Positions 17,469 through 26,216 of a DNA stretch of 64,000 nucleotides are shown piece by piece. The stretch covers positions 62,001 through 126,000 of the forward strand of contig NZ_JTEO01000006.1 in assembly GCF_024500045.1 (NCBI RefSeq), given 5' to 3'. Each line of letters opens with the position of its first letter. Positions within the stretch are counted from its first letter, which is position 1. Source of the DNA: Methanolobus chelungpuianus (GTDB lineage: Archaea; Halobacteriota; Methanosarcinia; Methanosarcinales; Methanosarcinaceae). Both the position numbers and the translations under genes were made by a program. The notes beneath the pieces are model-generated. The model was not told the origin of the DNA, did no database searches, and worked only from the letters and a program-made list of their open reading frames with translations.

Positions 17469-18012
17469 CCTTCCCCTGCACAGCCACGATGCTCAGGCAG
17501 CGCGCATGGTCTATTGCAGTATAACTTCTATTGCAGGACATGAGCGCTGATCTGATTTAAGCACTCACATCCGGGATTATTTTTCTGACAGTCTCCTGAC
17601 GCAAATTTGTTTGAAAAGTGTCTGTTCCCTTAAAGTTTCCTCAGGGCCGGTTTGAAAGGTGAAAGCCTTCAGAATGGCAGAAATAGTTCTAGGAAAAAGC
17701 AGGTCCTTTTTAGGGTTAAAAGAAGGTTAATCGAACTCTTTAATCGATAAAGCAGTTTTAAATGAATATTATGGCTTTTCAAACCTTATTATATCCCTGT
17801 CCTTCTCAGGAATTAGTTTTAAATACTCGAAATGCAATTTAGACAAATTCACTCATGTGTTATCAAAATAATGGGTTAAAAGGTCTTAGAAATCCATTTA
17901 AGTCCGTTGATGTCCGTGTTAACAAAATGTACGGCTATGAAGCCTTCAAAACCAAGCCGGACCGTTCAAGTGCTAAAGTCATGAGCAGCCCCACAGGCAG
18001 AAAGGAGTAGAT
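17469..18012. other. Intergenic region between nuclease-like gene and decarboxylase gene
   Basis: About 540 bases without a supportable gene. AT-rich from 17690 on, with TATA-like TTTTAAAT stretches at about 17755-17763 and 17817-17824 and a CGGAT-type repeat word (GTCCGTTGATGTCCGTGTTAA) at about 17901-17921. AGAAAGGAG at 17999-18007 is the ribosome site of the next gene. Confidence 0.5.
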
Positions 18013-19185
18013 ATGAGAAAAGAGATGTATGAGTTTCCTCTGGCAGATTTCATTTCCGAGAAAGATTTCAAGCAGATCAAAAAATTCTCCCAGGATAAGG
18101 AAACCCCCTTTTTGATAATAGATCTGAAAAAGATCGAGAAAATGTACGATCAGATCATTGAGAACATGCCCTTTGCCAAAGTCCATTATGCAGTCAAGGC
18201 AAATCCCATGGATGAGGTCGTTGTTGCCCTGAAGAACAAAGGCTCTAATTTTGATGCGGCAACGGTATATGAGATAGACCAGCTCCTCAGGCTCGGCGTG
18301 GAACCTGAACGCATCAGCTACGGCAACACCATCAAGAAAGAAAAGGATATCGCCTATGCCTATGAAAAAGGTATAAGGCTTTTTGTCACTGACTCAGAGA
18401 ACGATCTGAAGAAACTGGCAAAACAAGCACCCGGAGTAAGGGTCTTCTTCCGTGTGCTCACAGAGAGCGACGGAGCAGACTGGCCTCTCTCGCGCAAGTT
18501 CGGGGCTCATCCTGACGTGATATACAAACTCATCCTCAAGGCCAGGAAACTTGGACTGGTGCCTTACGGACTCTCTTTCCATGTAGGTTCCCAGCAGCGT
18601 GACATCGGCCAGTGGGACAGCGCCATTTCCATGTGCAAGTATCTTTTTGATGCAGCTGCTGAGAAGGGTATCGAGCTGAAGATGATCAACCTGGGCGGCG
18701 GTTTCCCTGCCAAGTACATAGCTCCTGCCCAGGAACTTGAGACCTATGCCCATGAGATCATCCGCTTCCTGCACGAGGATTTCGGCGACGAGCTGCCGGA
18801 GATCATCATCGAGCCGGGCAGGTCACTGACAGCAGATGCAGGAGTCATAGTGACCGAGGTCGTCATGATCTCACAGAAGGCCAGGTACAACCAGTACAGC
18901 TGGGTGTATCTTGATATAGGCAAGTTCGGCGGCCTTATAGAGACCCTTGAGGAGTCTATCAAGTACCCTATCTACTGCGAAAAGAAAGGCTATGCAGAAG
19001 AAGTTATCCTTGCGGGCCCGACCTGCGACAGCATGGATATCCTTTACGAACATCATAAATATGCTTTCCCGCATACTCTCAAGGAAGGCAACCGCCTCTA
19101 TATTTTCACCACGGGCGCATATACGCAAAGTTACAGCTCTGTGGCTTTCAACGGCTTCCCGCCACTGAAAGCCTATATTATCTGA
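18013..19185 (+). CDS. Ornithine/lysine-type decarboxylase (PLP fold III)
   Basis: 390 residues of the alanine-racemase-fold decarboxylases. The PLP lysine is in HYAVKANP (Lys62); FHVGSQQ and INLGGGFPAKY (about 225) and EPGRSLTADAGV (about 270) bind the cofactor phosphate; GPTCDSMDILYE near residue 335 carries the Cys-Asp pair typical of eukaryotic-like ornithine decarboxylases. Shorter than diaminopimelate decarboxylase, and the CDSMD motif favours ornithine or lysine, so putrescine or cadaverine synthesis is likely. GGAGTAGAT precedes the ATG. Confidence 0.9.
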   Translation: MRKEMYEFPLADFISEKDFKQIKKFSQDKETPFLIIDLKKIEKMYDQIIENMPFAKVHYAVKANPMDEVVVALKNKGSNFDAATVYEIDQLLRLGVEPERISYGNTIKKEKDIAYAYEKGIRLFVTDSENDLKKLAKQAPGVRVFFRVLTESDGADWPLSRKFGAHPDVIYKLILKARKLGLVPYGLSFHVGSQQRDIGQWDSAISMCKYLFDAAAEKGIELKMINLGGGFPAKYIAPAQELETYAHEIIRFLHEDFGDELPEIIIEPGRSLTADAGVIVTEVVMISQKARYNQYSWVYLDIGKFGGLIETLEESIKYPIYCEKKGYAEEVILAGPTCDSMDILYEHHKYAFPHTLKEGNRLYIFTTGAYTQSYSSVAFNGFPPLKAYII

Positions 19186-19205
19186 AGGGCATTATCCTGC
19201 CCTTC
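19184..19205 (+). terminator. Hairpin at the end of the decarboxylase gene
   Basis: GAAGGGCA and TGCCCTTC form a perfect 8-bp stem with a TTATCC loop that begins inside the stop codon. A short U-rich stretch follows (TTTTTCC). Confidence 0.5.
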
Positions 19206-19236
19206 GAAGCTTTTTCCATGACCCTGCCAGCCCCGA

Positions 19237-20607
19237 TCATTTCACTACTTCATATCCTGCGCTCTTCCATGCGCTCATGCTGCCCAGGACATTGAAAACC
19301 TTCTTATAACCATTCATTTTCAGTATGGACGCAGCGATATTGGAGCGCCGTCCCGAGCCGCAGTAGACGACTACCTGGCAGTCCTTCGGTATCTTATCCA
19401 GGTTCTCTTCCACATGTCCCACGTACATGTGTCTTGCACCTTCGATGTGCCCGCTTTCCCACTCCTCGTCGCCCCTGACATCAAGAATGAACAGTTCCTC
19501 ATTCTCATCCAGTTTGCTTTTCAGGTCATGGACCGACAGGAGATTAAAACCTTCCACAGGCAGGGCTTCGATGTACCAGGCTGCAATACCGCCGCTCAGG
19601 AAACCTTTGATGTTGTCGTATCCCAGGCGCACAAGGTACCTGACAGCAGTTTCCAGGTGAGCCTGATCTTCCAGCACCAGAAGGATAGGGGTATCATACG
19701 GGAGCACCCATCCTGCAAAGGAAGGCAGGCCCCCCAGCCATATACTATAGGTATCCCTGATATGCGCCCCGCCGAAGGAGTGAGGGAGGCGGGTATCCAC
19801 GACCATGGCCCCTTTTTCCATCTCTTCCCTGAATTCCCGGGGGAGAAGAAGCTCCGGGCTTGGCAGGCCGCTCATGAGAGGCGGGCCTTGCAGGTTATAT
19901 TTCTCCATCTGCCTGAAGTAGGGAGGGAACTCAAGACGCTCCCGGAGCTTGTACCTGATGAATTTCTCCTTATCTGTATACCTGAGCGCAGGGTTCTGGA
20001 TGCGCTCAAGTCCCAGGGTACTGTGTTCCCGTGACCCTATCGCACCGCCGCACATTGACCCGGCACCATGCGCGGGACAGAGTATTACCTCATCACCCAG
20101 CGGGAGTATCCTGTTGAATATGCTGTCGTAGAGCTTAGCTGCCATTCCAGGCGCTTCTTCAGGACCATAGAGGTCTGTCCTCCCCGCATCGCCAATGAAA
20201 AGAGCATCCCCTGTGAAGACCATTACAGGCTCCTCGCCGGCCTCAAGGTCGGCTAGCACATAGGACATACTCTCATAAGTGTGGCCCGGAGTGTGCATCG
20301 CCCTCAGCCCCAGGGAAGCAAACCGTATTTCCTGCCCGTCATCCACATACTCGCCGTATTTGAAATCCACACCCCTGCCATGGTATATCCTTGCACCTGT
20401 CATTCGCTGCAGTTCAAGGGACCCGATCACATAGTCCTCATTGCGGTGTGTCTCAAGGATATATTTTATCTTCATGCCTTCGTTCCTGGCAAGGTCGGCA
20501 TATATACTGCAATCCCTTCTGGGATCGATAACAACTGCTTCAGTTCCCGAACCAATGAAATAGGACAGATGGGAAAGCCCCTCTGACTTGATACGCTTGA
20601 ATAACAC
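19237..20607 (-). CDS. MBL-fold hydrolase with two rhodanese domains (persulfide dioxygenase-like)
   Basis: 456 residues. Residues 1-240 are an ETHE1/glyoxalase II-like metallo-beta-lactamase domain; metal ligands are in LETHRNEDYVIG (altered from THxHxDH: His-Arg-Asn-Glu-Asp), HTPGHTYESM and FTGDALFIGDAGRTD. Two rhodanese domains follow: the first (about 275-360) lacks a Cys, the second (about 370-455) has the active loop VVYCGSGRRS with its Cys. Such fusions act in sulfur transfer or persulfide oxidation. The HxHxDH change (second His lost) makes dioxygenase activity uncertain. I start at the GTG at 20607, after GGGGGTATCCAT. Confidence 0.85.
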   Translation of the reverse strand: MLFKRIKSEGLSHLSYFIGSGTEAVVIDPRRDCSIYADLARNEGMKIKYILETHRNEDYVIGSLELQRMTGARIYHGRGVDFKYGEYVDDGQEIRFASLGLRAMHTPGHTYESMSYVLADLEAGEEPVMVFTGDALFIGDAGRTDLYGPEEAPGMAAKLYDSIFNRILPLGDEVILCPAHGAGSMCGGAIGSREHSTLGLERIQNPALRYTDKEKFIRYKLRERLEFPPYFRQMEKYNLQGPPLMSGLPSPELLLPREFREEMEKGAMVVDTRLPHSFGGAHIRDTYSIWLGGLPSFAGWVLPYDTPILLVLEDQAHLETAVRYLVRLGYDNIKGFLSGGIAAWYIEALPVEGFNLLSVHDLKSKLDENEELFILDVRGDEEWESGHIEGARHMYVGHVEENLDKIPKDCQVVVYCGSGRRSNIAASILKMNGYKKVFNVLGSMSAWKSAGYEVVK

Positions 20608-20805
20608 ATGGATACCCCCGATCCAATCTGATCTTGTATGGTAGTATACGATGACATATTTCATATCTTTTTCTTTTCAGGCCATCTGAAATTTTGACAG
20701 AGTTGTAAGAAAAGGTCCTGTTTAAAAATGACCTGCTGCACCATCTTCAATTGAGGAGGGAAATTAAGCAAGGTCCAGGTTATATAAAAAAAGCAACTAC
20801 CAGGT

Positions 20806-20945
20806 ATTGCGGGCTGTGGGGAAATGAACCGCAAATCGGGAGTGGAGTAGCAGAGAGATGTTGGGGAACATCCCGGATCCGTTAAGGAGAGAGGCGCCTT
20901 AAAGCATGGTGGTTTGTCCGCGCCTCATACTACCTTGAACTTTTA
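20806..20945 (+). ncRNA. Repeated structured RNA element, copy A
   Basis: TATA box GTTATATAA at 20779-20787 predicts a start near 20808, where the first hairpin begins (GCGG 20809-20812 / CCGC 20829-20832, loop with GTGGGGAAAT). P2 is GATGTT-GGGG-AACATC (20857-20872), partly clasped by CGGG/CCCG. P3 pairs GAGGCGC (20891-20897) with GCGCCTC (20920-20926) around TTAAAGCATGGTGGTTTG. A U-rich stretch (GTTGTTCTTTTCAT) follows. It lies 215 bases before the FilR1 gene at 21161. Copy A shares its upstream 60 bases with copy D. Confidence 0.75.
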
Positions 20946-21160
20946 CCTGTTGTTCTTTTCATACTAATGTAAGTGTTCCTGTAGAAGGGACCTGTTTACC
21001 CTGAATCTGTTACCCATACTATTTTTGAGGCAGCCATTATACATGTTCCTGTTCTGCGTAATATGCTTTAAGTATCAGTATCTCTAATAATAAATCAGGT
21101 ACATACTGCATGTGGGGAACCACGCCAGATATGAGTTATTGGTGAGCAGGGGGGTCACTG

Positions 21161-21949
21161 ATAAAGAAATCATTACTTGATGTCATATTTGCATCCGGGA
21201 AGAGAAAAAACACACTGTTACTGCTGCGTGAGGGGTCTCAGGAAATGAAAGTACTCCTCCAGTCCATGGATACCACAAGACAGGCACTGCTTCCTCAATT
21301 GAAGATCCTGGAAGAGAATTATCTTATAACCCGTTACGGAGATACATATGAACTGACCCCCATCTCAAAGCTCATTGTCAATGAGATGGCTCCTTTTGTA
21401 GAGACATTGAAAGTACTGGACTCCAATATGGATTTCTGGGGAGAGCGTGACCTTCGTTTTATCCCTCCTGAGCTTCTGGACAGGATCAGGGAACTTGACC
21501 CTTATCAGATAAATGAGCCTGCCATATCCAATATACATGAGCTTAACAGGGATTTCACGGAGACATCGGCGTCCTCAAAGTGTATGTGTGCTGTAACCAA
21601 TATATTCCACCCTAACTTCATGGAGCTTTTTGCACTCTGGACCGGGAATAAAGTAAAGATAACAATGGTTATCTCGGAGGATCTTTACAACAAACTCAAA
21701 ACACAGAACCGGGATGATTTTCAGCAACTCCTGGACAACGAATACATCCGTTTCAAGCTCTATAGCAAGCCCTTCGACTTTGTTTATTTTGCACTGAACG
21801 ACCGCTGCCTGCTAATAACGATGCTGAGAAAGGATGGCTGGTACGACAACAAGGAACTGATCTCTTTCAGCAGAAGTGCAATTAACTGGGGAAGGAATCT
21901 CCTTGAATACTATGAGCACAGTTCCACTCCAATCACCAGTATTGATTGA
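21161..21949 (+). CDS. FilR1/Msr-type regulator 1, start codon apparently ATA
   Basis: 262 residues if read from 21161. FilR1 (DUF1724) proteins have an N-terminal winged helix (residues about 1-85, with DVIFASGKRK, TTRQALLPQLKILEE and YELTPISKLIV) and a C-terminal FilR1 sensor domain (about 125-255); Methanosarcina Msr members control methyltransferase genes. Here the codon where all paralogs have ATG or GTG is ATA (before AAGAAATCATTACTTGATG); a GGGGGG ribosome site is correctly spaced, and a stop codon lies just upstream. The next ATG, 21245, would remove 28 residues of the DNA-binding domain. Either ATA (or CTG at 21158) starts it or the gene is failing. Ends with LLEYYEHSSTPITSID. Confidence 0.85.
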   Translation: MKKSLLDVIFASGKRKNTLLLLREGSQEMKVLLQSMDTTRQALLPQLKILEENYLITRYGDTYELTPISKLIVNEMAPFVETLKVLDSNMDFWGERDLRFIPPELLDRIRELDPYQINEPAISNIHELNRDFTETSASSKCMCAVTNIFHPNFMELFALWTGNKVKITMVISEDLYNKLKTQNRDDFQQLLDNEYIRFKLYSKPFDFVYFALNDRCLLITMLRKDGWYDNKELISFSRSAINWGRNLLEYYEHSSTPITSID

Positions 21950-22079
21950 CACGCAGGGTACTTTCTGAGATTAACGGGTTTGTTCGTAACACGACGATTG
22001 AAAATTCAATGACATTGAAATAGATGCTCAAGTAGATAATTAAGATGAGTTTAGGTTAAATAAAAAAAGTGCCTACTAC

Positions 22080-22215
22080 TGATTGCGGGTTAGGGAAATA
22101 ACTCGCGGGTTCGTTAAAAGACTCATCCGGGTATTGGGGAATCCTCGGATCTGCAAGGACGGAGGCACCTTAAAGCGTGGTGGTTTCCAGGTGCCTCACC
22201 TTTCCTTGGATAATA
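22080..22215 (+). ncRNA. Repeated structured RNA element, copy B (ahead of RuBisCO)
   Basis: TATA box TTAAATAA at 22056-22063. P1 is a perfect 8-bp stem GCGGGTTA/TAACTCGC (22085-22106, loop GGGAAA). P2 pairs CCGGGTATT (22127-22135) with AATCCTCGG (22140-22148), one mismatch, loop GGGG. P3 is GAGGCACC (22162-22169) with GGTGCCTC (22190-22197), 8 perfect pairs, around TTAAAGCGTGGTGGTTTCC. It differs most from the other copies, and its differences are paired on both sides of each stem. The RuBisCO ATG is about 70 bases downstream, so it may be a 5' leader or a separate RNA. Confidence 0.75.
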
Positions 22216-22282
22216 TCTTTCTACACTGCCTTGTTTTGATGATTCCAAAAACTCAAATAGTTTGCAAACTCATATTCTGTTT

Positions 22283-23722
22283 ATGAGCCTGACTGAAGAG
22301 CAACTGTTACAATCACTGAATCCAAAGCAGCAGGGTTATGTTAACCTTAAGCTTGAGAACCCTGCCAATGGAGAATATCTGCTTGGTGTCTTCCACATGG
22401 TCCCTGAAGGAAGGCTGAACATACTGCAGACAGCAGCTGAAGTTGCGGCTGAATCATCCACAGGTACCAATTTCAGGGTAAATACTGAGACTCCTTTCTC
22501 AAAGGTAATGAATGCCCTTGTGTACAAACTTGATCTGGAAAAGGATCTGGTATGGATAGCTTATCCCTGGAGGCTTTTTGACAGGGGAGGCAACATTCAG
22601 AACATCCTGACCTACATAGTGGGGAACATCCTTGGTATCAAGGAGATCAAGGCCCTCAAGCTGCTTGATGTGTGGTTCCCTCCGTCGATGCTGGAGCAGT
22701 ACGATGGTCCCAGCTATACGCTGGATGATATGCGCAAGTACCTGGGTGTGTATGGCAGGCCTATCCTCGGAACAATCATAAAACCAAAGATGGGGCTTAC
22801 TTCTGCTGAGTATGCGGAAGTCTGCTACGATTTCTGGGTTGGCGGCGGTGATTTTGTCAAGAATGACGAGCCACAGGCAAACCAGGATTTCTGTCCCTAT
22901 GACAAGATGGTTAAGCATGTCAAGGAAGCCATGGACAAGGCTGTGAAAGAGACCGGCAAGAAGAAGGTCCACTCTTTCAATGTCTCGGCAGCAGATTTTG
23001 ACACCATGATAGGGAGATGCGAGATGATCATAAATGCAGGATTCGAGCCAGGCAGCTATGCGTTCCTCATAGACGGGATAACTGCCGGCTGGATGGCTGT
23101 ACAGACCCTCAGAAGAAGGTATCCGGGTGTCTTCATCCACTTCCACAGGGCAGGCCACGGAGCTTTCACAAGACCCGAGAACCCAATAGGCTTCTCTGTG
23201 CTGGTGTTGTCCAAGTTCGCACGCCTTGCCGGCACTTCGGGCATACACACGGGTACTGCAGGTGTCGGGAAAATGAAAGGTACGCCTGAGGAAGACGTGG
23301 TTGCAGCACACGGGATACTCTACCTGAGATCCAAAGGGCACTTCTTTGAGCAGTCCTGGACAAAGATACCGGATATGGACAGGGACATCGAGGAACTTGT
23401 GAGTAAGGACAAAGCACATGGCGTCATCCTGGAGGACGACAGCTGGAGAGCCGTCAGGAAGTGCTGTCCCATCGTCTCCGGAGGGCTCAACCCCATCAGG
23501 CTGAAACCCTTTATAGATGTCATGGGCAACGTTGATTTCATTACCACAATGGGCTCTGGAGTGCATGCCCATCCCGGCGGAACGCGGGTGGGAGCAATGT
23601 CCCTTGTACAGGCATGTGAGGCGTATCTGAAAGGTATCGACATCAATGAGTATGCCAAAGACCACAAGGAACTTGCACAGGCGATAGATTACTTCTCCAG
23701 GGCATCAAAAGATGCCATGTGA
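22283..23722 (+). CDS. rbcL: RuBisCO large subunit, archaeal form II/III
   Basis: 479 residues, longer than ordinary archaeal form III (about 430) and matching the M. burtonii-type form II/III enzyme, which carries an extra assembly insertion. It fixes CO2 onto ribulose-1,5-bisphosphate, in archaea mainly in the AMP/nucleoside salvage route. Catalytic motifs: GTIIKPKMGL (Lys167, Lys169), GGGDFVKNDEPQANQ with the carbamylated Lys193 and metal ligands Asp195 and Glu196, HFHRAGHGAF, and SGGLNP. Start at ATG 22283, after which the protein aligns with known homologs. No small subunit, AMP phosphorylase or R15P isomerase gene is beside it. The RNA element at 22080 precedes it; a strong terminator follows. 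Confidence 0.97.
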   Translation: MSLTEEQLLQSLNPKQQGYVNLKLENPANGEYLLGVFHMVPEGRLNILQTAAEVAAESSTGTNFRVNTETPFSKVMNALVYKLDLEKDLVWIAYPWRLFDRGGNIQNILTYIVGNILGIKEIKALKLLDVWFPPSMLEQYDGPSYTLDDMRKYLGVYGRPILGTIIKPKMGLTSAEYAEVCYDFWVGGGDFVKNDEPQANQDFCPYDKMVKHVKEAMDKAVKETGKKKVHSFNVSAADFDTMIGRCEMIINAGFEPGSYAFLIDGITAGWMAVQTLRRRYPGVFIHFHRAGHGAFTRPENPIGFSVLVLSKFARLAGTSGIHTGTAGVGKMKGTPEEDVVAAHGILYLRSKGHFFEQSWTKIPDMDRDIEELVSKDKAHGVILEDDSWRAVRKCCPIVSGGLNPIRLKPFIDVMGNVDFITTMGSGVHAHPGGTRVGAMSLVQACEAYLKGIDINEYAKDHKELAQAIDYFSRASKDAM

Positions 23723-23734
23723 TTCAAAATAGTT

Positions 23735-23766
23735 CAAATAACCCAGATTACATTCTGGGTTATTTG
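23735..23766 (+). terminator. Strong hairpin after RuBisCO
   Basis: CAAATAACCCAGA pairs perfectly with TCTGGGTTATTTG (13 bp) over a TTACAT loop, 12 bases after the rbcL stop. It also lies between convergent genes and may serve both. Confidence 0.7.
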
Positions 23767-23814
23767 CATTCAGCCTGCAATCTGTCTTTTTTAGTGCTAA
23801 TTAGTGTTATAGAT

Positions 23815-24555
23815 TCAGGCTTTCTTGACTAAACAGAGAGTATAGACCTCAATACTTGCGCCTTTGCATGCATTCAGCCTGCTCTCCGGTATCTTGGCGC
23901 AGACAAAGCCCAACCGTATCTGGTTCTGAGGGATTCCATATTTTTCAGAATATGTAATAAACCTCTGCACTTGTCCAATAGCATTATCACCTACCTCGAT
24001 CTCTATTTCGATGAGCAGGTGTCTTCCATTATTATCCTTGAAGACAGCATCGATCCTTCCTCCCTCAACTTCTACTTCCGTGTCCAGAAACTGCAGGCCC
24101 GGCTCAATAAGTTCAGGAAATGTCGATATCATCCTGGAAATATCTGCTTCTGTAATGCTCTGTGAGTCGAAGGCGGTATTGACATCGTCAATTAAAAGCA
24201 TCTTTTCAAGGTAAGGCAGGATATCGATCCTCTTCTGGTTCTTCACATGAGGGTATACTCCAATTAGTTTATTATCATCATAAACCAGCAGGGTACATAT
24301 CTTTCCAAGTGAATTGGTATTGCGCGATATTGGAAGCGGTCCCTTCCCTTGGCTCTTGACTGCAATTCCCTGCGCAGCACTCACATGGCGGATACTGTTG
24401 GTCAGATGCTGCCTTTCATCGTCTCCAAGAAAGCTGATATCAAGGATATCATAACTTACTGAGTGCTTATCTCTTATGTGTTCAAGCAATGAAGTACATT
24501 TGTCTATTTCCTGCTGATCGCTGTCATTCCTTATACAAAGCATATAGTTTCTCAT
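23815..24555 (-). CDS. NucS-like (DUF91) RecB-fold nuclease-related protein, copy 2
   Basis: 246 residues, clearly paralogous to the gene at 16722: both share ISRMISTFPxxIEPGLxFxDTE, GGRIDAVF, DNAIGQVQRF and the ending ESRLNACKGAxIEVYTL. The nuclease-site pattern is GGRIDAVFKD...LLIEIEIEVGDNAIGQVQRF; again the Lys of ExK is Glu. Conservation of the same substitution in two diverged copies argues for a real subfamily rather than decay. It starts at ATG 24555 after AGGAGAGATATAT and is convergent with RuBisCO. Confidence 0.77.
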   Translation of the reverse strand: MRNYMLCIRNDSDQQEIDKCTSLLEHIRDKHSVSYDILDISFLGDDERQHLTNSIRHVSAAQGIAVKSQGKGPLPISRNTNSLGKICTLLVYDDNKLIGVYPHVKNQKRIDILPYLEKMLLIDDVNTAFDSQSITEADISRMISTFPELIEPGLQFLDTEVEVEGGRIDAVFKDNNGRHLLIEIEIEVGDNAIGQVQRFITYSEKYGIPQNQIRLGFVCAKIPESRLNACKGASIEVYTLCLVKKA

Positions 24556-25071
24556 ATATATCTCTCCTTATACTTTTCTTTATATCTTGACAGTCGATAG
24601 TCTTTATAAGGGAAGAGCTTTTACGACAGGCATAACAACTCTACAGTAACAACTATAGAGTAGTCCTATTTGGAAAAGACAGCAAAAAACAATTATAGCT
24701 ATAATTAGCAGAACATGTTGTTTAACAAAATCACAGGCCAATATTTATGCTTGACAGGTTCAGATACTAGTTCCGAAACTTCAAACACAATTAGTAAACT
24801 GTGACCTTCTTTTACAATATGCACTGATAATTATAGCTACAAATATTGTTTGATATATTTTCTGAACTCTCTTACTATTAACTTTCGACTGCTGAAAGTT
24901 AGTATGTAGTTTCACTATATATTACTATTGCTATGATAAAATAATAGATATCTTCAAAATAAGTATTGTCTAATGAGGTAAATCATAAATAGGATTAACT
25001 CCTTTTCTGCACTTTCTTTCCCTCAAAGGGGAGAAAATGATCTGCCTGGCATCAACTGTAAGACCGATAAG
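24556..25071. other. AT-rich divergent intergenic region
   Basis: 516 bases without a supportable gene, between the minus-strand NucS-like gene and azlC. It holds a perfect 16-bp palindrome AATTATAGCTATAATT (24691-24706) and a second half-copy AATTATAGCTA at about 24829-24839, which may be operators. TATA-like stretches are abundant (for example CACTATATATTAC near 24912). Confidence 0.5.
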
Positions 25072-25080
25072 GTGTACTTC

Positions 25081-25821
25081 ATGACCCATGAGAGTGAAAA
25101 ACTCCTCTTTAGCGCCTTCAAGACCACACTTCCTGTTCTCTTTGGCTATATCCCTCTGGGAATGGCTTTCGGATTACTGCTGGCAGGAGCCGGATATCAC
25201 TGGATATATGCTCTTGTGATGAGCATTTTCATCTATACGGGGGCGGGACAGTTCATAGCCGTAGCGCTGCTGGCAGCAGGTGCACAACTCATGGAATTTA
25301 TCACCGTCACTCTCCTGATAAACCTGCGTCATTCCTTTTACGGGCTCTCCCTGCTCGATAAGTTCTCAGGGGTCGGGAAGGTCAAGCCTTATCTCATGTT
25401 CGCACTCACCGATGAGACTTACGCTCTGCTCACCACCACCACTGTTCCGGAAGGAGCGTCAAAGGCAAGGTTCTACTTCTATATCTCGGCACTTGACCAC
25501 CTTTACTGGATAGCAGGCTCCGTCCTGGGTGCTGTGCTGGGTTCCATGCTAAGGCTTAACCTGGAGGGCCTCACCTTTGTCCTGGCTGCTCTGTTCGTAG
25601 TGCTGACTATCGAGCAGTACTATGCTTCGAGAGCGCGCTTTCCTTTCGTTGCTGCGATTAGCGCCGGAGTGCTGTCCCTCCTGCTTTTCAGCCCGGATAA
25701 CATGCTGTTACTCTCCATTGTGATCGGGACTTTCATCCTGATAATGTACGAGAGAACGATAAAGGGTAAGAACAGTGAGCCCTCATCCAGTGATAGTGCC
25801 CCGAGGGAGGAACTGCTATGA
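25081..25821 (+). CDS. azlC: Branched-chain amino acid exporter large subunit
   Basis: 246 residues with about seven membrane helices. The N-terminal FKTTLPVLFGYIPLGMAFGLLLAGAGY and the following YTGAGQFIAVALLAAGA and LLINLRHSFYGLSL blocks are the AzlC family signature. With AzlD it exports branched-chain amino acids or analogues. The start could be the ATG at 25081 or the GTG at 25072. Its end overlaps azlD by 4 bases (ATGA), so the two are translationally coupled. Confidence 0.93.
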   Translation: MTHESEKLLFSAFKTTLPVLFGYIPLGMAFGLLLAGAGYHWIYALVMSIFIYTGAGQFIAVALLAAGAQLMEFITVTLLINLRHSFYGLSLLDKFSGVGKVKPYLMFALTDETYALLTTTTVPEGASKARFYFYISALDHLYWIAGSVLGAVLGSMLRLNLEGLTFVLAALFVVLTIEQYYASRARFPFVAAISAGVLSLLLFSPDNMLLLSIVIGTFILIMYERTIKGKNSEPSSSDSAPREELL

Positions 25822-26144
25822 CCGACACAGCCTACATGCTTGTCGTTATCGCAGCCGTGGCACTTGCAACCTTTGCCACAAGAGCCCTGCCGTTTATCTT
25901 TTTCAGCAGGAGGGAGCCTCCTCAGCTTCTGTCCACCATCGAGAAGAACCTTCCGCCAATGATACTCCTCCTGCTGGTCATCTACTGCCTGAAGGACGTG
26001 CAATGGCTCGAGCCACCCTACGGGGTCCCGGAGATATTCACGATAGCAGTAGTGTCTGCCCTGCACATATGGAGGCGTAATGCCATGCTTAGCATCTTTG
26101 CAGGGACAGGGCTGTATATGCTGCTGGTGCAGCTAATATTTTAA
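25818..26144 (+). CDS. azlD: Branched-chain amino acid exporter small subunit
   Basis: 108 residues with four membrane helices. VIAAVALATFATRALPFIFF near the start and MILLLLVIYCLKDVQW in the middle are typical of AzlD, the small partner of AzlC. Preceded by GAGGGAGGAACTGCT, with an ATGA overlap to azlC. A FilR1 gene follows 72 bases downstream with its own promoter-like stretch. Confidence 0.93.
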   Translation: MTDTAYMLVVIAAVALATFATRALPFIFFSRREPPQLLSTIEKNLPPMILLLLVIYCLKDVQWLEPPYGVPEIFTIAVVSALHIWRRNAMLSIFAGTGLYMLLVQLIF

Positions 26145-26216
26145 GTATCAGCAGGCACATAGAATCAATTTGGTACCAAAAAGGGATAGTTTGGTTCAAC
26201 GGGAGCGGGGGAGTGT

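Noticed and set aside
22499-23665. Minus-strand ORF of 388 codons inside RuBisCO
   Set aside because: Antisense of a highly conserved enzyme; its length follows from codon bias of rbcL.
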